From contig NW_006768856.1 of the NCBI RefSeq assembly GCF_000204055.1, positions 1-64,000 on the forward strand: a stretch of 64,000 nt of DNA. The letters are read 5' to 3'. The position numbers and the translations under genes are program-made. This document shows positions 11,804 to 24,200 of the stretch, one piece after another (position 1 is the stretch's first letter; every line of letters begins with the position of its first letter). This DNA is from Melampsora larici-populina 98AG31 (Eukaryota > Basidiomycota > Pucciniomycetes > Pucciniales > Melampsoraceae). The notes beneath the pieces were generated by a model. That model was not told the origin of the DNA. It saw nothing but the letters and a program-made list of their open reading frames with translations, and ran no database searches.

Positions 11804-12086
11804 CCAATTACTAACTGGTATGGGCAATGTTTAGGATGAGTAGTTAGAAGTACAAACTCTACTTGTACTTCTAACCGAACTCATTACACGTGTTCCCAAA
11901 GAAGGGACCCCTTAAGGGCATTCTTTGCGACCACTAATAATAAATATATATGTATCTACTACTGGTGGTTTGGGGGTATGACCCGGCGAGCTAGGCGGGT
12001 CTACCACCGGTAATAAGTTATTATTACCGAGGTATAACCGCCTCGCCGGGTTGAGAGCAAAGAAACCGCTAAGGGCTTCTCTTCCC
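11803..12086 (-). repeat. Split direct repeat X2 (B1)
   Basis: The inner copy of the 284-bp X repeat, immediately downstream of the recombinase gene in element orientation. It carries the same two hairpins as X1, at 11843-11875 and around 12009-12028. Confidence 0.85.
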
Positions 12087-12272
12087 CAAAACTCGCGGGG
12101 ATTTGAGCTGTGAGCCCTGAGAAGCCCCAACCCTCAAACCACGTAGAGTTCGGCACTACAGAACCTTACTGTACCAAAATTATAAGTGAATTACGCCAAT
12201 CGAAGACTCTAGAAGGATCAGACCTCAGCGACGAAGATCTGTCGATCCACTACCAGGTACGATACAACCAGC

Positions 12273-13385
12273 TTAACTATTTCGCCAGATTAAATCTTTT
12301 AACAGTTTCTTAGTCTTTGACAACTCCTTATCTGAATATTTTCTGAGATATATTTTATAGGCATCTGATGCCCAACGACCACACTTCTTTATCTCATCCT
12401 TGTCAGCTCCTAAGTTCCACCTCAGCGAGGCACCGCCAATCCGAAACGAGTGGCCATGAAGTAATTGGTCTTTCTTCGATCGCCGAGAGTTCCATACGTT
12501 TCTGAAGTGAGTTATTGTCTCTATCTTCCCTAAACGTCTTTTCTTCCCTCCTATGCTAATCGAAAATATCTCATCACCACTCTTCCAGTCTTTGAAGTGG
12601 GACCACTCCTCCAACGCAGACACCGGATCCAACAAGGAGTCTTGGCGATATAACTTGATGAACTGTACTTCACCCGGACGAGCTGTCTTGGCATTATGAA
12701 TTGCAATTTCTACCCAGGATCGGTCGACCGCCCATTTCAAGTCGTTCCATTTCGGAACCGATCTCTTCGCATCATCAGAGATCAACTCTCCCAGCCGAGC
12801 TGTCCCCCAGAAACATACTAGGGCTACTGTCAACATCGCTAGGCCAATCTCTCCTTCCTTTGGTAAAACTTCTAACAATATGACCAGATCTGAGATCAAC
12901 ACCGGAGGCCTTTTCTTGTCAACCTCTTCTAGCTCTGCTTCCATCATTTTCGACGCCTTCAAAAGCGCTTTCACCGCAGTATCCACCATCATTGGGTACT
13001 CTTCATCATGAAAGAGATGCCAAGCTTTGATTCCTGCTACGTAAGACTTCAAAGTTGTGTGTTTCACTGACTCATCATCGGCTGCCTTCTCGACTTCCTT
13101 CCTCGAAGCCCAAACTACGAAACGTTTTAATAGTGAAGAAGAAATCGGTAGGAGTCTTGACTTGTGTATCTTATTCACGACCGCGAATCTATGTAACTTC
13201 ACAATCCCCGAATTATAGCTCTTCAGAGTACCATCTCCCCAAGCTCCTCTCAAATAATGCTGCTTAACTTCGTCTACATCTGAGTCGTCTTCTCCTAAAG
13301 CGTTCTTCTTGAAGGCCCCGAACGGCTTTGTTACCTTCTTCAGGTCTGAATTAAGTACGTCTTTCTTCATCGATTTCTTTGGCAT
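12273..13385 (-). CDS. Tyrosine recombinase of Ngaro-type element
   Basis: A 370-residue protein from an ATG at 13383-13385. It would integrate the circular cDNA of the retrotransposon by site-specific recombination. The N-terminal half looks like a core-binding domain (TLKSYNSGIVKLHRFAV). The catalytic half shows the expected residues: Arg in WGTARLGELI, His-x-x-Arg in HGHSFRIGGAS, and a C-terminal Tyr in GRWASDAYKIYLRKY. The frame is intact. It starts 44 bp downstream of the RNase H stop and is the last gene before the X2 repeat. The best match in type is the YR of Ngaro/DIRS elements. The identification rests on motifs and gene order. Confidence 0.88.
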   Translation of the reverse strand: MPKKSMKKDVLNSDLKKVTKPFGAFKKNALGEDDSDVDEVKQHYLRGAWGDGTLKSYNSGIVKLHRFAVVNKIHKSRLLPISSSLLKRFVVWASRKEVEKAADDESVKHTTLKSYVAGIKAWHLFHDEEYPMMVDTAVKALLKASKMMEAELEEVDKKRPPVLISDLVILLEVLPKEGEIGLAMLTVALVCFWGTARLGELISDDAKRSVPKWNDLKWAVDRSWVEIAIHNAKTARPGEVQFIKLYRQDSLLDPVSALEEWSHFKDWKSGDEIFSISIGGKKRRLGKIETITHFRNVWNSRRSKKDQLLHGHSFRIGGASLRWNLGADKDEIKKCGRWASDAYKIYLRKYSDKELSKTKKLLKDLIWRNS

Positions 13386-13428
13386 ACTGGACTGACTAAC
13401 TCGTACTCGGGTTCGTAATATATTAGTT

Positions 13429-15473
13429 CTAGATCTTGGCCTCTACCGATTTTGGATGAACTTTTGGCGGAAATACTTGCTTCAAAAGATGTTTCAGGTC
13501 TTCAGGAACTTTTACCAGCACTTCTCGAAACCACAGCAGGTCTCCTAAATAGCCTCTGGAAAGAGCATCTGCGACATTGCCTTTTGACGTTACACGTTTT
13601 GCTTCAATGTCACACCCTAAAACTGTAAGTAATCGTTGTATGGCCTTCCATTCTTCATTTACCATCTTATCTTTCGAACGTCTTTTTCTCACTGTTGATT
13701 GAGAGGTGGTATTATCTGTCCAAACTGCTAGTTTCAACCCTGCATACGAAAAAAAAATACTACTCTACATCAGTCTAGACCTCCAAGACTCAGATAACGA
13801 CTCTTACCTGCTATCTTTTTGACTTTCTGCAGCACTAGTAAACCCAATCTAATGGTTACAGTTTCTGCAAACGCAATTGTGCGCTTATCGTCAATCAAAC
13901 CGAGTGTCTGCCAACCTTGAGTAAATTCAAAACATGCCCAACTCTCTCCTATCAAGACTCCTATTCCGAAGGATGAAGAAGCATCTCCGACCCACCTCAC
14001 CTCTGTTGCTTTCGGCAAGGGGATTATCTGGCGTACGTTGAAGTTTTTGAGTACCCAGTACCATTCTTGGGCGTCTGATTTTACACTATCTGATGTATAC
14101 CTTAGGGCCGCTTTATTTTTCCAGGATTTTAACCACCTATAGAATGAATTCATATATGCTCTCATATGAGGAACTATGTGCACCGTGTGCACTAGTTTCC
14201 CTACCACGCTCTCGACTTTGTTGAACGCCCACTTTCTCGATGGATCGAGCAAATCTATAATAATTTGCAGCCTTTCTCGAAGTTTTTCTTCAGGCAACCT
14301 AACTGTGTGATCGTGGCCGTTCCAAATAAATCCGACAAATTTCTGTTCTGCCGCAAACTCATGGTTCTTAACCGGGTTCGTCATCACACCTAAACAATCG
14401 CTTATGGCCGTAACATCTTCTAACGAGACCTTCTGCTCTGGCCGTCTAAACATGAGGTTGTCATCTACCCAGCGGAAGATGACAATTGCTAACAGTCTTT
14501 CTATCACTTGTTTCCAAACATGAGCTGGTGCTCCAAAGACCCCGCAGCTTGCTACACCACCAAAGCCGACTGCCAAGTCCACCCAAATCCTATTATAGAA
14601 ATCCATAATACAAAGGAATCTACGTTGACACGGATGAATCGGCAATTGGCGATACGCTTTCTGCCAGTCGAAAATCGCCACGTCCCATTCCCCTGGATGA
14701 TCTTGAAAGAATCCTGCTACCGTATTGAAATCGTCCCAGTAGGTCCCGTAATTCGACTTATTCACAAAGGAGTTAACTGACGGAGGTCCTTTCCCTTCCT
14801 TCGGAAAAGATAAATCGTTAACCATCCTAATAGACCCATCGCTATTAACTGCACTACCCATCGGATTTGTCCTAAAGAAGCCGAACTTTTCATATACTTG
14901 TTCATGTGTAAAAGGGCCTATGATTCTCCCCGCTTCACACTCTTTCTTCAAGGTCGCCTCTATCTGACTCCTCGCCTCCAAAGACGATCTATGATTATCC
15001 GGAGTGAACCAACGCAATCCTGGAATGTCGTGCTGTGGGATGCCGAGACAAAACCCTTCCGTGAACCCACTCACTATATAAGGTATATCATCTTTTAATT
15101 CAACTTCTTCCATCAAGGCCACCCACTCATACACCTTCATCTTACAGGAAACTGGTACCGGCCACGGATCCATAACAGGCACAGTGAATATTTTCCTCTG
15201 GCTCAAGGGTATTGGAACTTTCTTGTGTCTCTTAATTTCCTCTTCTAATTCTTCTCCCGAACTAGAATCTTCAGACGCTGACTTCTCTTCTATCTCTAAT
15301 ACCGCTCCAGTCTTTATCTTATCGCTAAGCTTTGCTTCAGCATTCGATTCTTCCAACGAACGATATCGATGAGGATCTGGGTTTTCTAATAGATCACATT
15401 GTTGTTTACTCTCGCTCATCAAGGTATTATTCATGATCTCTCTATAACAAGCTAACAGACGCATGTATTTCAT
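13429..15473 (-). CDS. Reverse transcriptase-RNase H polyprotein (one intron)
   Basis: Copies the element RNA into DNA. Exon 1 runs 15473-13808 from an ATG (MKYMRLL). Exon 2 runs 13739-13429. The spliced product is about 658 residues. RT landmarks in order are VNDLSFPKEGKGPPSVN, WDVAIFDWQKAYRQLPIHP (first catalytic Asp region), FGGVASCGVFGAPAHVW and FRWVDDNLMF (the DD active-site pair). The RNase H part starts at VRWVGDASSSFGIGVLIGE, continues across the intron to AVWTDNTTSQSTV and ends with SKGNVADALSRGYLGDL, whose Asp is the usual last catalytic residue. The intron (13740-13807, 68 bp, GTAAGA...ATGCAG) lies inside RNase H. No stop interrupts the frame. It lies between gag and the recombinase gene. 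Confidence 0.88.
13740..13807 (-). other. Spliceosomal intron inside RNase H
   Basis: On the minus strand the frame leaves RNase H homology at GCAG|GTAAGAG and resumes at ATGCAG|GGTTG. Splicing restores the motif run from KKIAG to GLKLAVWTDN. Without splicing the frame hits a stop 27 bp into the intron. The degenerate copy at 57.8-58.1 kb has no intron at this position. Confidence 0.8.
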
Positions 15474-15682
15474 CTTAGACAACCCTCCTCATCACTGAAT
15501 ACAACTATCAGACTATTAGGCACTAACATGATGAAACAAATTTTTCCCCGAGACCCAACAGAACATAAAAAGGATTTCCCAGATCACCGCCGTCAATAGC
15601 CCCGAGTCACCCCGAATCAAGCGATCAAATCAAGAATCTGTCAGCTCAACTTCTCAATCAGTACTCTCAGAAACGAGTTCAC

Positions 15683-18154
15683 TCACGTAGGTTGATTCTC
15701 TTCCTGCGTCGAGGACTTTGCGTTCTGTTTCGCCCCTTTATAGGCGTAATTAGGCTTGTAGGACGTCGAAGCAACTGGGGTCGCTGATGTCGTCAACTGC
15801 GTATTATCTGAAAGAATTGGCTTCATCAGTTTCTCACGCCACACCGAATCTACAGCTCCAATTCAGCTGAGCTCACCAGTACGATTCGAATAATAGTTAT
15901 TCTTCCTCACGTAAGGCTTCTTATTTCCACCACGCTTCCCTCTGAAGGTTGATGTTGACTGCGACTTATCCTCAGTCGACTTCTCCGTAGATTTTGAGAC
16001 CGCAGACTCTACTTTTGGTCTCCCAGTCGTGAAACTGAAACCAAACTTCGGACCACCAACTGCATAGGGATTGTCCTCAAATTGAAGATCACCGGCGCGA
16101 TCCGCAAAAAACTTCGCATCTGCCTCTACTTTGGCTTGCAAACCATTCGGCAACCTGACTTTGTCCTTCTACACAGTCTTGCCATTAACCTTAGTTTTCA
16201 CCAACTTCCTTTGACGAAAGATTACAGTCCTAATCGCTAAATGGTAACGCAGGCCTACCATCCAACACAAATACTTTTTCTTCAAGTTCAAGACAATTTG
16301 CTTGTGTTTGACTATGTAATCTGCATACGCATCTAGTTGGTATATTTCTCTAGCGTAGCGCTCTTCTAAATCACACATCTCAACAAAGTCTCCAAAGGTA
16401 ATTTGTTTCTCTAGGGCCTTCTGTGAAGATTTTGATTTTTCTCGTTTTTCTTTCGTCTTCTCGTCATCATCGTCATCATTATAGGAATCCAGAAACGACT
16501 TCTTGAAAACCGAAAGAGGGACATAAGCTCTAAGTCTTTTGAAACCTTTGTCCCATTTGCGGGGCAAATCTGGTAAATCTGCCGAATCGAAGTCTAACAA
16601 GTCGAAGCCGAGCTCGGCCTTCTTTGCTTTCTCTGATTCGTCCGAACTAGAGTCTTCCTCCGAGGATGATTTTTCAGAAGCTGATTCTGACATATCTGAT
16701 GGAGGGCTTTGAGACTTTTTCTTTTTTGACTTTCCTTTCTTCTTTCTCTTCTTCTTAGAAGCATCTGAGTCGCTCGAAGAGGAGGATGAATCATCACTTG
16801 GTAAGTCTTTCTTCTTGGACTTTTTCTTCTTTGGTTTCTTCCTTGATTTCGAAGTCTCTGAGTCTCCAGAAGAGGATTCCGAATCTGAACCTCTCTTCCT
16901 TCCAGCCTCTCGCTTCACTCTGTTGATCTCACAGGGTTGTCTGTCTTCGAGATTGTCCTGAGTAACCACAGGTCTAGAGCCTGATATTGCTGCCAACAAC
17001 TGGCTGGACTTGTCTAGAGATGTTCTCAGAGTCGGATCTGGATTCGGTCCTGGTCGATCATAGTCCATTGAAACCATCGCACCAAACTGGTCGTTAAAGC
17101 TGTCCACCAGTCTCCGGGCTGTTGGGCCATCCTTCGCATCTAGAGCATGCGTTAAAGCTTCCAGAATCGCTCTGCTTCCTGAGCCTGCTGAGCTAGACTC
17201 TTGATTGAATTGCCTGAAGGCTACATCAAAAAGGAGTACAACGCAACCAACTATGTGAGTATCTTTGTCTACAATCACTCGAGCAAGATTGGTACTGAAT
17301 AACAAAAATATGTGACCATTGACACAGGCAGCATGTATGTTCGTCCACTCATCAAACCAGCATATCATCAACACTTGTCTTGCACTGCAACGACTTGTCT
17401 GACTGACGATCATCATCTTTCTTAGGGCGCATTTAGCAGCACCTTACTGCGCTCTTAGCTGCAGTCGTCACTATACTGGAATTGAATCCACTGGTCCTCC
17501 TCCTACACACGGCGCTTTAAGCAACCCAGGATCATCAGACAGTTATGTCTTACGTCGCTTAAGCAGCCTGCACATCACATGGAGACTCATGCCACACAAT
17601 GCGCCAACGGCAGCCCACCACCATACACCAAGGTTATGCACCTGTATCAAGGTCCAGGGAATTATCCTAGTCGAAAAGACAGGGAAACTGAAAGGAAATG
17701 AATACGAGTTATAATAAATCTGTAACACACCCTCTATTGGTACGCCTTCTACCAACTTCACAGGGCCTTTCCCCTTCTTGGAATCCTCCAACCGACGCCT
17801 TTCTGCTTCTCGTCTTAACTCCATCTTTTCTAATTCTCTCCTCTTGACCTCCTCAGGCTTAACGTCTGCCGTGTCTGACTCGGTATCTTCAGGAGCACCA
17901 CTTTCGTCTTCCTCAACTCCAACATCTTCGTGTTCCGCTTGAGGTCCTTGACTTCCAACCAGGTTATCTTGAAGACTTCCTCGATCTCTTGACTTCGGAA
18001 TCCTGGAAAGTGCTCTTCTCTGACGTTCCTCTGCCTGCTCCTTCTCCTTTGCCAACTTAGCTAACTTCTTCTCTTCTTCTTGTTTAGACGTTGAGACCAT
18101 TTCTTGACGATGATTCTTCTCTTCTAAAAGTTTTTCTTTAATATTCTTGTTCAT
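15683..18154 (-). CDS. Gag-like protein with an in-frame UAG
   Basis: The presumed structural protein of the retrotransposon, spliced from about three exons: 18154-17731, 17220-15877 and 15807-15683. Exon 1 starts MNKNIKEKLLEEKNH and is a Glu/Lys/Arg-rich coiled coil. Exon 2 has long Ser/Asp and poly-Lys tracts, then LGFDLLDFDSADLPDLPRKW and the block KKKYLCWMVGLRYHLAIRTV. The C-terminus is basic and Gly/Asn-rich (RGKRGGNKKPYVRKNNYY), like a nucleic-acid-binding tail. No zinc knuckle is seen. A TAG at 16169-16171 interrupts exon 2, but the same frame stays open and conserved on both sides, so this is either one nonsense mutation or read-through. The 510-bp first intron is unusually long and its acceptor (after GATGTAG) is inferred from phase only. 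Confidence 0.65.
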
Positions 18155-18245
18155 CCAAGAAAATTTGTGAACTTAACTTGTTGATAGATGTCTAATTAAA
18201 AAGGGGTATGAATGCGAAAGAATAAGAAGCGATAAACCAAAAATT

Positions 18246-18503
18246 CAAAAAAATTTCCTAAGAAATTCTATAAGAGTTTATGAGGAAAAGGAAGAGATAG
18301 GTGTCTAAAGGAGAGTGACTACTGAGATGGACGTTTCCAAGCGTGAGGAAAAAATTTTCCTACTCGACTTGAGAACGAAACGCCACTACTCTGTGGTTGC
18401 GCTACCCGAGCACCTGCCCGGGTCGCTGACTCTCCCGACACCTCCCATACCCGTTGTACTTGGACTATATCTTACCGTCGCGCGCTTTGGGTAAACTATC
18501 ATT
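18246..18503 (-). repeat. Split direct repeat Y2 (A1), element 5' end
   Basis: The 258-bp upstream copy of Y, lying just before the gag start in element orientation. It marks the outer boundary of the retrotransposon at 18503. Promoter sequence for the element presumably lies in or near it, but no TATA box is obvious. Confidence 0.85.
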
Positions 18504-21296
18504 TAGAGTTTGAGTTTACCGGTGATAGAAAGGTATGATTGACTGATTGATTGTCAAATAAAATTGTGAAATTGTGAATTATGGCAGTGAGGATGATATA
18601 AAAAAAGTGTATATTGTATTAATCATGTATAATATATAATATAATTATGTATAAAGAGCCAAACAAAGGGGTACAGTGTGTTTTCAGCCATAGCACCGGA
18701 TATCACTGGATATCTGCCAGTTATATCTTCTGGTTATTGGGTCAAGTGTTGGAAGAGATTTTTTTCAAAAAAATCCAATCTGATTTCCTCTGACGGGTCT
18801 GGATAGAAATTTTATCAGGCGGTTTGGTGATTAGAATGACCTGAACACACCAGATCTTGGCCTGAGCTCACCTTGAATTCTTAGCCCATTTTAATGTATG
18901 TGATCTTTTTAAATGATGTGTTGATTTAATTTGATATTGATTCTTCTTCATATATAGCATTTTTAGCAATTTTGATTTTTTCTGTTTTCATGTTTTTGTG
19001 GATTACTGTAGTCCATTAGATTCTTTGTTATTTTCTGATTATTTCCATGACCCCTAACAATACTTTTGGGATGATGGGTGTGTTGAAAAAGAGTTGTAAA
19101 TGTTGTCAAAGATCTTTACAGAACACAATTACAGGTTATAAAACCATATTACACATTTTACATATGTGAAAACCCATGATGTAACTGAATTTTGTCTCAT
19201 ATGTCAAATTTGAAAGCTGATGTTGACTTTCTTCTTCTTTCTCTTCAAATAAACGTTTCACTACTTGTCTGATACTAACAAGGTTGATATTGTAAATTAT
19301 CAAACCACCTCTTCCGCATCAAATGAAACCATGGCCAGACCCATACAATTAAAAAGAGTGTACATATAAAGTCTATTTCAACTAGTTTTTGACTTTCAAT
19401 TTCATATCTTCTGTTCTTCTGTTCTTCTTTTCATATTTAATTATCAAAGTAAGTTCCTTGAACTTTCTCCTATATAGTTGAAGCTTTTTGTTAATGTTTT
19501 GAATCTTTCTTTGCACTAATCTTCTCCTAATTTTTTATATTTCAATTCCATAACTTTCCCTTATACCCTTTTTTGTCAAACTCCTTGTGCCTCTCTTGTC
19601 CCTTTTTTAGCCTTTCTTCTTACAACCTCCCCTACCACAAAGGCCATACCTTGTATAAAGCAACTCCTATTGCAATAGCAAACCACCCGGGTAACAAAAG
19701 CTGCATGCTTCAAACCACTCTCCATTATACTCATTACTATGACAAAGGACTCCCACATTACCCTTTGTGGCTGGTCAGACAGAATGGGAAACAACCACCT
19801 AGGTCTTGTTTCCTCAATTGGCTGAATGAAATCATTGACGGTTCAAGATCTGGTCATTTGTTATGAGCAGGAGGTGCTACAGGTTATGCTCAAGGGTGAA
19901 TGGAAATGGACACCATCCAAGCCATTGTACAGTGGTCAACAGAGGCCTTCAAAACCTACATCCACACTCACAAAATCTTGAACCTAAACAAAACTCAACA
20001 CATCAATCAAGTAGCTGGTTTTATCACAGGAGAATGAGTCAAGTTTCCAGGAGCTGTTCTTGTCAGCCTTCCAAATTACATGAAATCAATCAAAGATCAC
20101 GAAAAGTCTGAACAATCTTTATAAGAAGCCATGCAGTTCCACTGACATCTTGCTTTCATTTCCTCTCCACAGCCATGAGCCAGCTGGGAGTGATAATAAC
20201 CATCTGACTAGGTTAGTCATGGGCATCATTGAGTAAGTTGCAGTGATATGAACCACAATTCTCCATGCTAAGTTTCAAAAATCTTTCATTACAGGATTTT
20301 GTCATAGGGTCCTTGTTCTGACAAACCTCCTAGAAAGATTCCTTCTTCCTCAAGAGTGCTGTGAAAACCACATTTTAGGAGAACAGTTAGTATCTTTTAA
20401 TCACAATTCACATCAGTCATCATTAGTGGCTAACATGAGATAAATATTCACTCAAATCATCATGAAACACAGGCATGTGTATAGAGTCCAACAGCTTTGT
20501 TTTTTTTTCGTTAAAAAAATCATATACTCTATACATTACAAGGGTGGTTAAAAGTTGGGTTTGATCTATGTACATTCTTCCGCTTTGTCCATGTTTGTGT
20601 CTGTTTTTCTTTTCTCAAGTTTTATACATCATGCTAATGACACAGCAAGCTTGCCTCAGCGGCCACTAAGCGTGAACACATGAATGGAAAAGGTGGGTAG
20701 CTTGCTTGACCCAAGAAGTGGTCCGACCCGAGAGCCTGGGTGGCTTGTCATACTCATGAGAGGTTGCAGGAAATCTCAAAGTTGAGTTTTCCACAACACC
20801 TTTCAAAATACCGTGTATCCCAAGTCCTCAGCACACTAGCCACCAGCTCTCAGTAAACAAGTCAACTACAAATTTTTCTGTCCTACTAGACAATTGAGTC
20901 GAGGATGCATCAACTAGGATTTATTGTAACCCCCTCACACTGAAATGGGAGCGTCGCGCGAGGTTTTGGGAGGCTCTCCTTGCGATGCACAGGCTGTTGG
21001 GATGTGCAAACTGTATCCTGATACCAGATGAGTGATTGGGAACGCTTCATTTGGACCATTCTTTGTTCTGAAACACCTCCTGCATTGTTAGAGAGCTTGT
21101 CATACTGGGCTTTGGCAATGTCGAGTCATTTGCCACAACCTCTCATATAAATCGTCGGATTTGAAGTGCGCAGACAGCCATCAAACATAGCGGACTTGTC
21201 CAACAACACTCTTTTCCTTTCTGCCTCTGCTACTCTGATTTACGCCACTGCATATCATTCTTTCCTGCTGCCAATCAGCGGAGTGTGTATTGCAGC
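18504..21296. other. Intergenic DNA, no supported gene
   Basis: AT-rich sequence with many T-runs. Open frames at 19573-20111 have no recognisable domain, overlap on both strands and are not called. The last 200 bp or so before 21297 should contain the promoter and 5' UTR of the transporter gene. No clear TATA box was identified. Confidence 0.5.
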
Positions 21297-24200
21297 ATGG
21301 ATAAACAGTCATCTCATGTCGATTTGCCTGCCGAGGATTCTCAAAGTCTTAGTGCTTCATTGGCATCGGACTGTAAGACCCAGCCTCGATTTGTTGCGAA
21401 AGAACGAGCAACCCTGGAAGCGCTGGGCGAGGACGACCACGACAATCAGGCCGCCTGGAAAGAGAAGGCATTCAAAGTGGAAGATGTGGAGGGAGTGATG
21501 GAGTACCTCCGTCAGGCGATCGAGGATAACGAGTAAGCAGCCCATCCATCCCTACTGACTCACCACTCAAGCTTCCAAAGAACTTTGAAAAACACGAACT
21601 CAACTGCCCTTCGGAAACTGTCGCTTCAGGGATGATCTGAATTTTCCAAGCGCCCTGCTCCATCAGGCTGCGGCAGTCCTGAGACCTGGAGTGCCAGCTC
21701 CAGACATAATCAACCTTGCAGAAGCCATCTGCGCAGAGCTCGAACTTGCGCAAGAGAACTCTCCATACCCTGAGGTAAACCTCTTTTATTTCAATGGTAC
21801 TCTAGCGCAATAGGCATCCCTGACCTGGAGGTGTGAATTTGAAACAGGTCCGGTCTTGTGTTGACCCATTTGACGATCCCACGATACCAGTCCTCACATT
21901 CCGGTTAGTTTTACAGCCATCTAGTCAAGGAGGGTCATTATTTACTATGCTTGACTTCAGGATGTGGACAATCGGTATCCTGCTAGTATGCATAGGTACC
22001 GGTGTGAATCAATTTTTCGCACAGCGCATGCCAAGTATTGGACTAAGCGTCACCTCGGCACAGCTGGTGGCTTATCCGCTTGGATGTACGTTGCTTTAGT
22101 GGTTCCCGCTCGTTATGCACTCTGGTTTCTGATGATTCACACACAGGTATGATGGCCAGATACCTACCAAAAAACGTCATCCGTATTCAAAATCACTCAT
22201 TCACGCTCAATCCCGGCCCTTTCAAGTCAGAGTTTTCTTCCCATCATTTGGAAGACAGCAAGATCATTTACTTATACCATATTCTGTTTGCATCAGTATG
22301 AAGGAACATATGCTAATCAGTATTGTCAGTCGTCTTATACTCCTCAGACGGTATGTTAAGCGGAAGATTGATATTTCTCTCTGATCATAGATGGCCAATG
22401 TATCGTTTGGCGGAGCGTTTGTGAGTTTGAAACAATGCCCAAGAAGAACAAGAATCTAGACTTAATTGGTCCAACAATGGCTGGTATTACTTCTGCTTGC
22501 CATAGGCGACCGACATCATTGCCGTGCTTAGAATCAAGCGGTTCTTCAACAATTCTGCTTTGGCTGAAAAGATTGGCTTTCAATTGACATTGGTGTTGAG
22601 CTCACAGCTGATTGGGTATACTTTAGCTGGTATGACGAGAAAGTAAGTGTCTTTGCCCTATGCTCACGGCCAGTCGCTGTGCACAATGTAAATATTGTCT
22701 TTGAATACGGTCTCTAGGTTTCCCGTTTACCCACCAGCCATGGTAAGCTCCTCGTTGCCGTCAATGATCCTTGTGAAGAACTTTTCATCTGATGATTAAG
22801 TATGTTTCAAAGGTTTGGTGGGGCAGCCTTTCGGAAATTTCGGTCCTGCGAGCCTTACATTCGACGGACAAAAACCAATCTGTTAATGGATGGCGCATCT
22901 CGCGATTACGATTTTTCTTTATCTGTGCGGTAAATCCGACATTACTTGTGTTTCTATATTGTCACTTTCCACTGATGATATTCAGCACTTGACTTGCTGC
23001 TCAGATTGCGTACGGAATCTGTCAGTTGCTCTCTTCGTAGTATTAAGGCAGCAAGAATATGTCTCACAGACTTGTTTTTGCCCTGCAGACTACATACTAC
23101 CAGGTGTCTTCTTTCAAAGTCTCTCATTTTTCAAGTATGTGATATCTCACGAATGTACACTGGTTTTCGCTAGCTCTGATGCATTGGAAGTTAGCTGGAC
23201 AACATGGATTGCACCCCACAACGTCAAATTGTCTCTGATAACAGGAACTGTCAGCGGTCTTGGTCTTAACCCCGTACCTACCCTCGATTGGAGTTTCATG
23301 GCTCTGGATCCGATTATTATACCACTTTGGTCCATTGTAGGTTTTCAAGTCTCCATTCTGGTGGTTGAGATATATATCAAACGGCAACTCTATCCTCAGA
23401 TAAACGTGTACGCGGGGGCTTGTGGTGGCTTCTTGGCTATCAGCGCAATATACTTTAGAAACATCAGATTCACGTCCTATTTGCCTATCAATACATGGGG
23501 TTAGTCTTTATTCTGGCTCTTCTTTCCCTCTTTTACAAAACTGATGGGTGTTTCATTATACCAGGTGTATTTGATCAATACGGGTATGCTGATGATCTCT
23601 ATGACTCTACAGCCAGCTCATATACATAAATCTAATTTTTCTTCTATCCCATGATCAGAGCTCCGTACAACACTAGCATGGTCCTTGATGGTTCAGGTAT
23701 CCTTGATCAGGTTAGCTTGTCAAGCATCCGCAGAACTGATACCAGAGGCAATTATCTAACGATACTGTAAGTAGGCCCAGTATGAAGCGTATTCACCTCC
23801 TTATATGTCGGCTTCCGGGATTGTGTGGTGAGTATGAAGCCATTTTTCAAAGATTTCCGTCAACAAGGTTGATTCTGGGAGGGTTACTCATGAGAACTGT
23901 TTGCGATCCTTGCTAGCTACACCGTGTTCTTTGCATTGTACAGCAGTAATGTTGTTCACGCAGCGCTGTATTACCGCAGGTATATTATGTCTGGATTTTC
24001 TCACCTTTTCTCTTCATTCCAAGTCAGCTACATTTTCAAGAAGTTGCGAAGAACCAACGGAGAGAGGCGTCCAAAATCCAGCATACAAGAAGATACAATG
24101 TATGGCGGCGTCCACTGCCGCCTTATGCAAGCGTATCCCGAAGGTTCGTGCTCATTTTCCTGTCCATGAGTCTCGGACTTATTGAAGTTTTCTTCTCCTT

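Larger units (their letters stand above)
11246..18503 (-). mobile_element. Ngaro/DIRS-type tyrosine-recombinase retrotransposon
   Basis: A 7.26-kb element read on the minus strand. Its order is Y2 (18246-18503), gag, RT-RNase H, tyrosine recombinase, X2 (11803-12086), Y1 (11546-11803), X1 (11246-11529). Y and X are two unrelated repeats of 258 and 284 bp. The pattern A1-genes-B1-A2-B2 is the split direct repeat layout known for Ngaro/PAT-type retrotransposons, which integrate a circle with a tyrosine recombinase rather than an integrase. Copies of each repeat are almost identical; for example, one A/G difference was seen between the Y copies. This implies recent movement. No methyltransferase gene is seen, which fits Ngaro better than DIRS1. 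Confidence 0.9.

Noticed and set aside
11246..12086. X repeats as LTRs of a Gypsy or Copia element
   Set aside because: The repeats are split and interleaved, there is no integrase or protease, and the coding part ends in a tyrosine recombinase.
19573..20111. Two adjacent plus-strand frames upstream of the transporter
   Set aside because: No recognisable domain, equally long opposite-strand frames, and no consistent splice signals.
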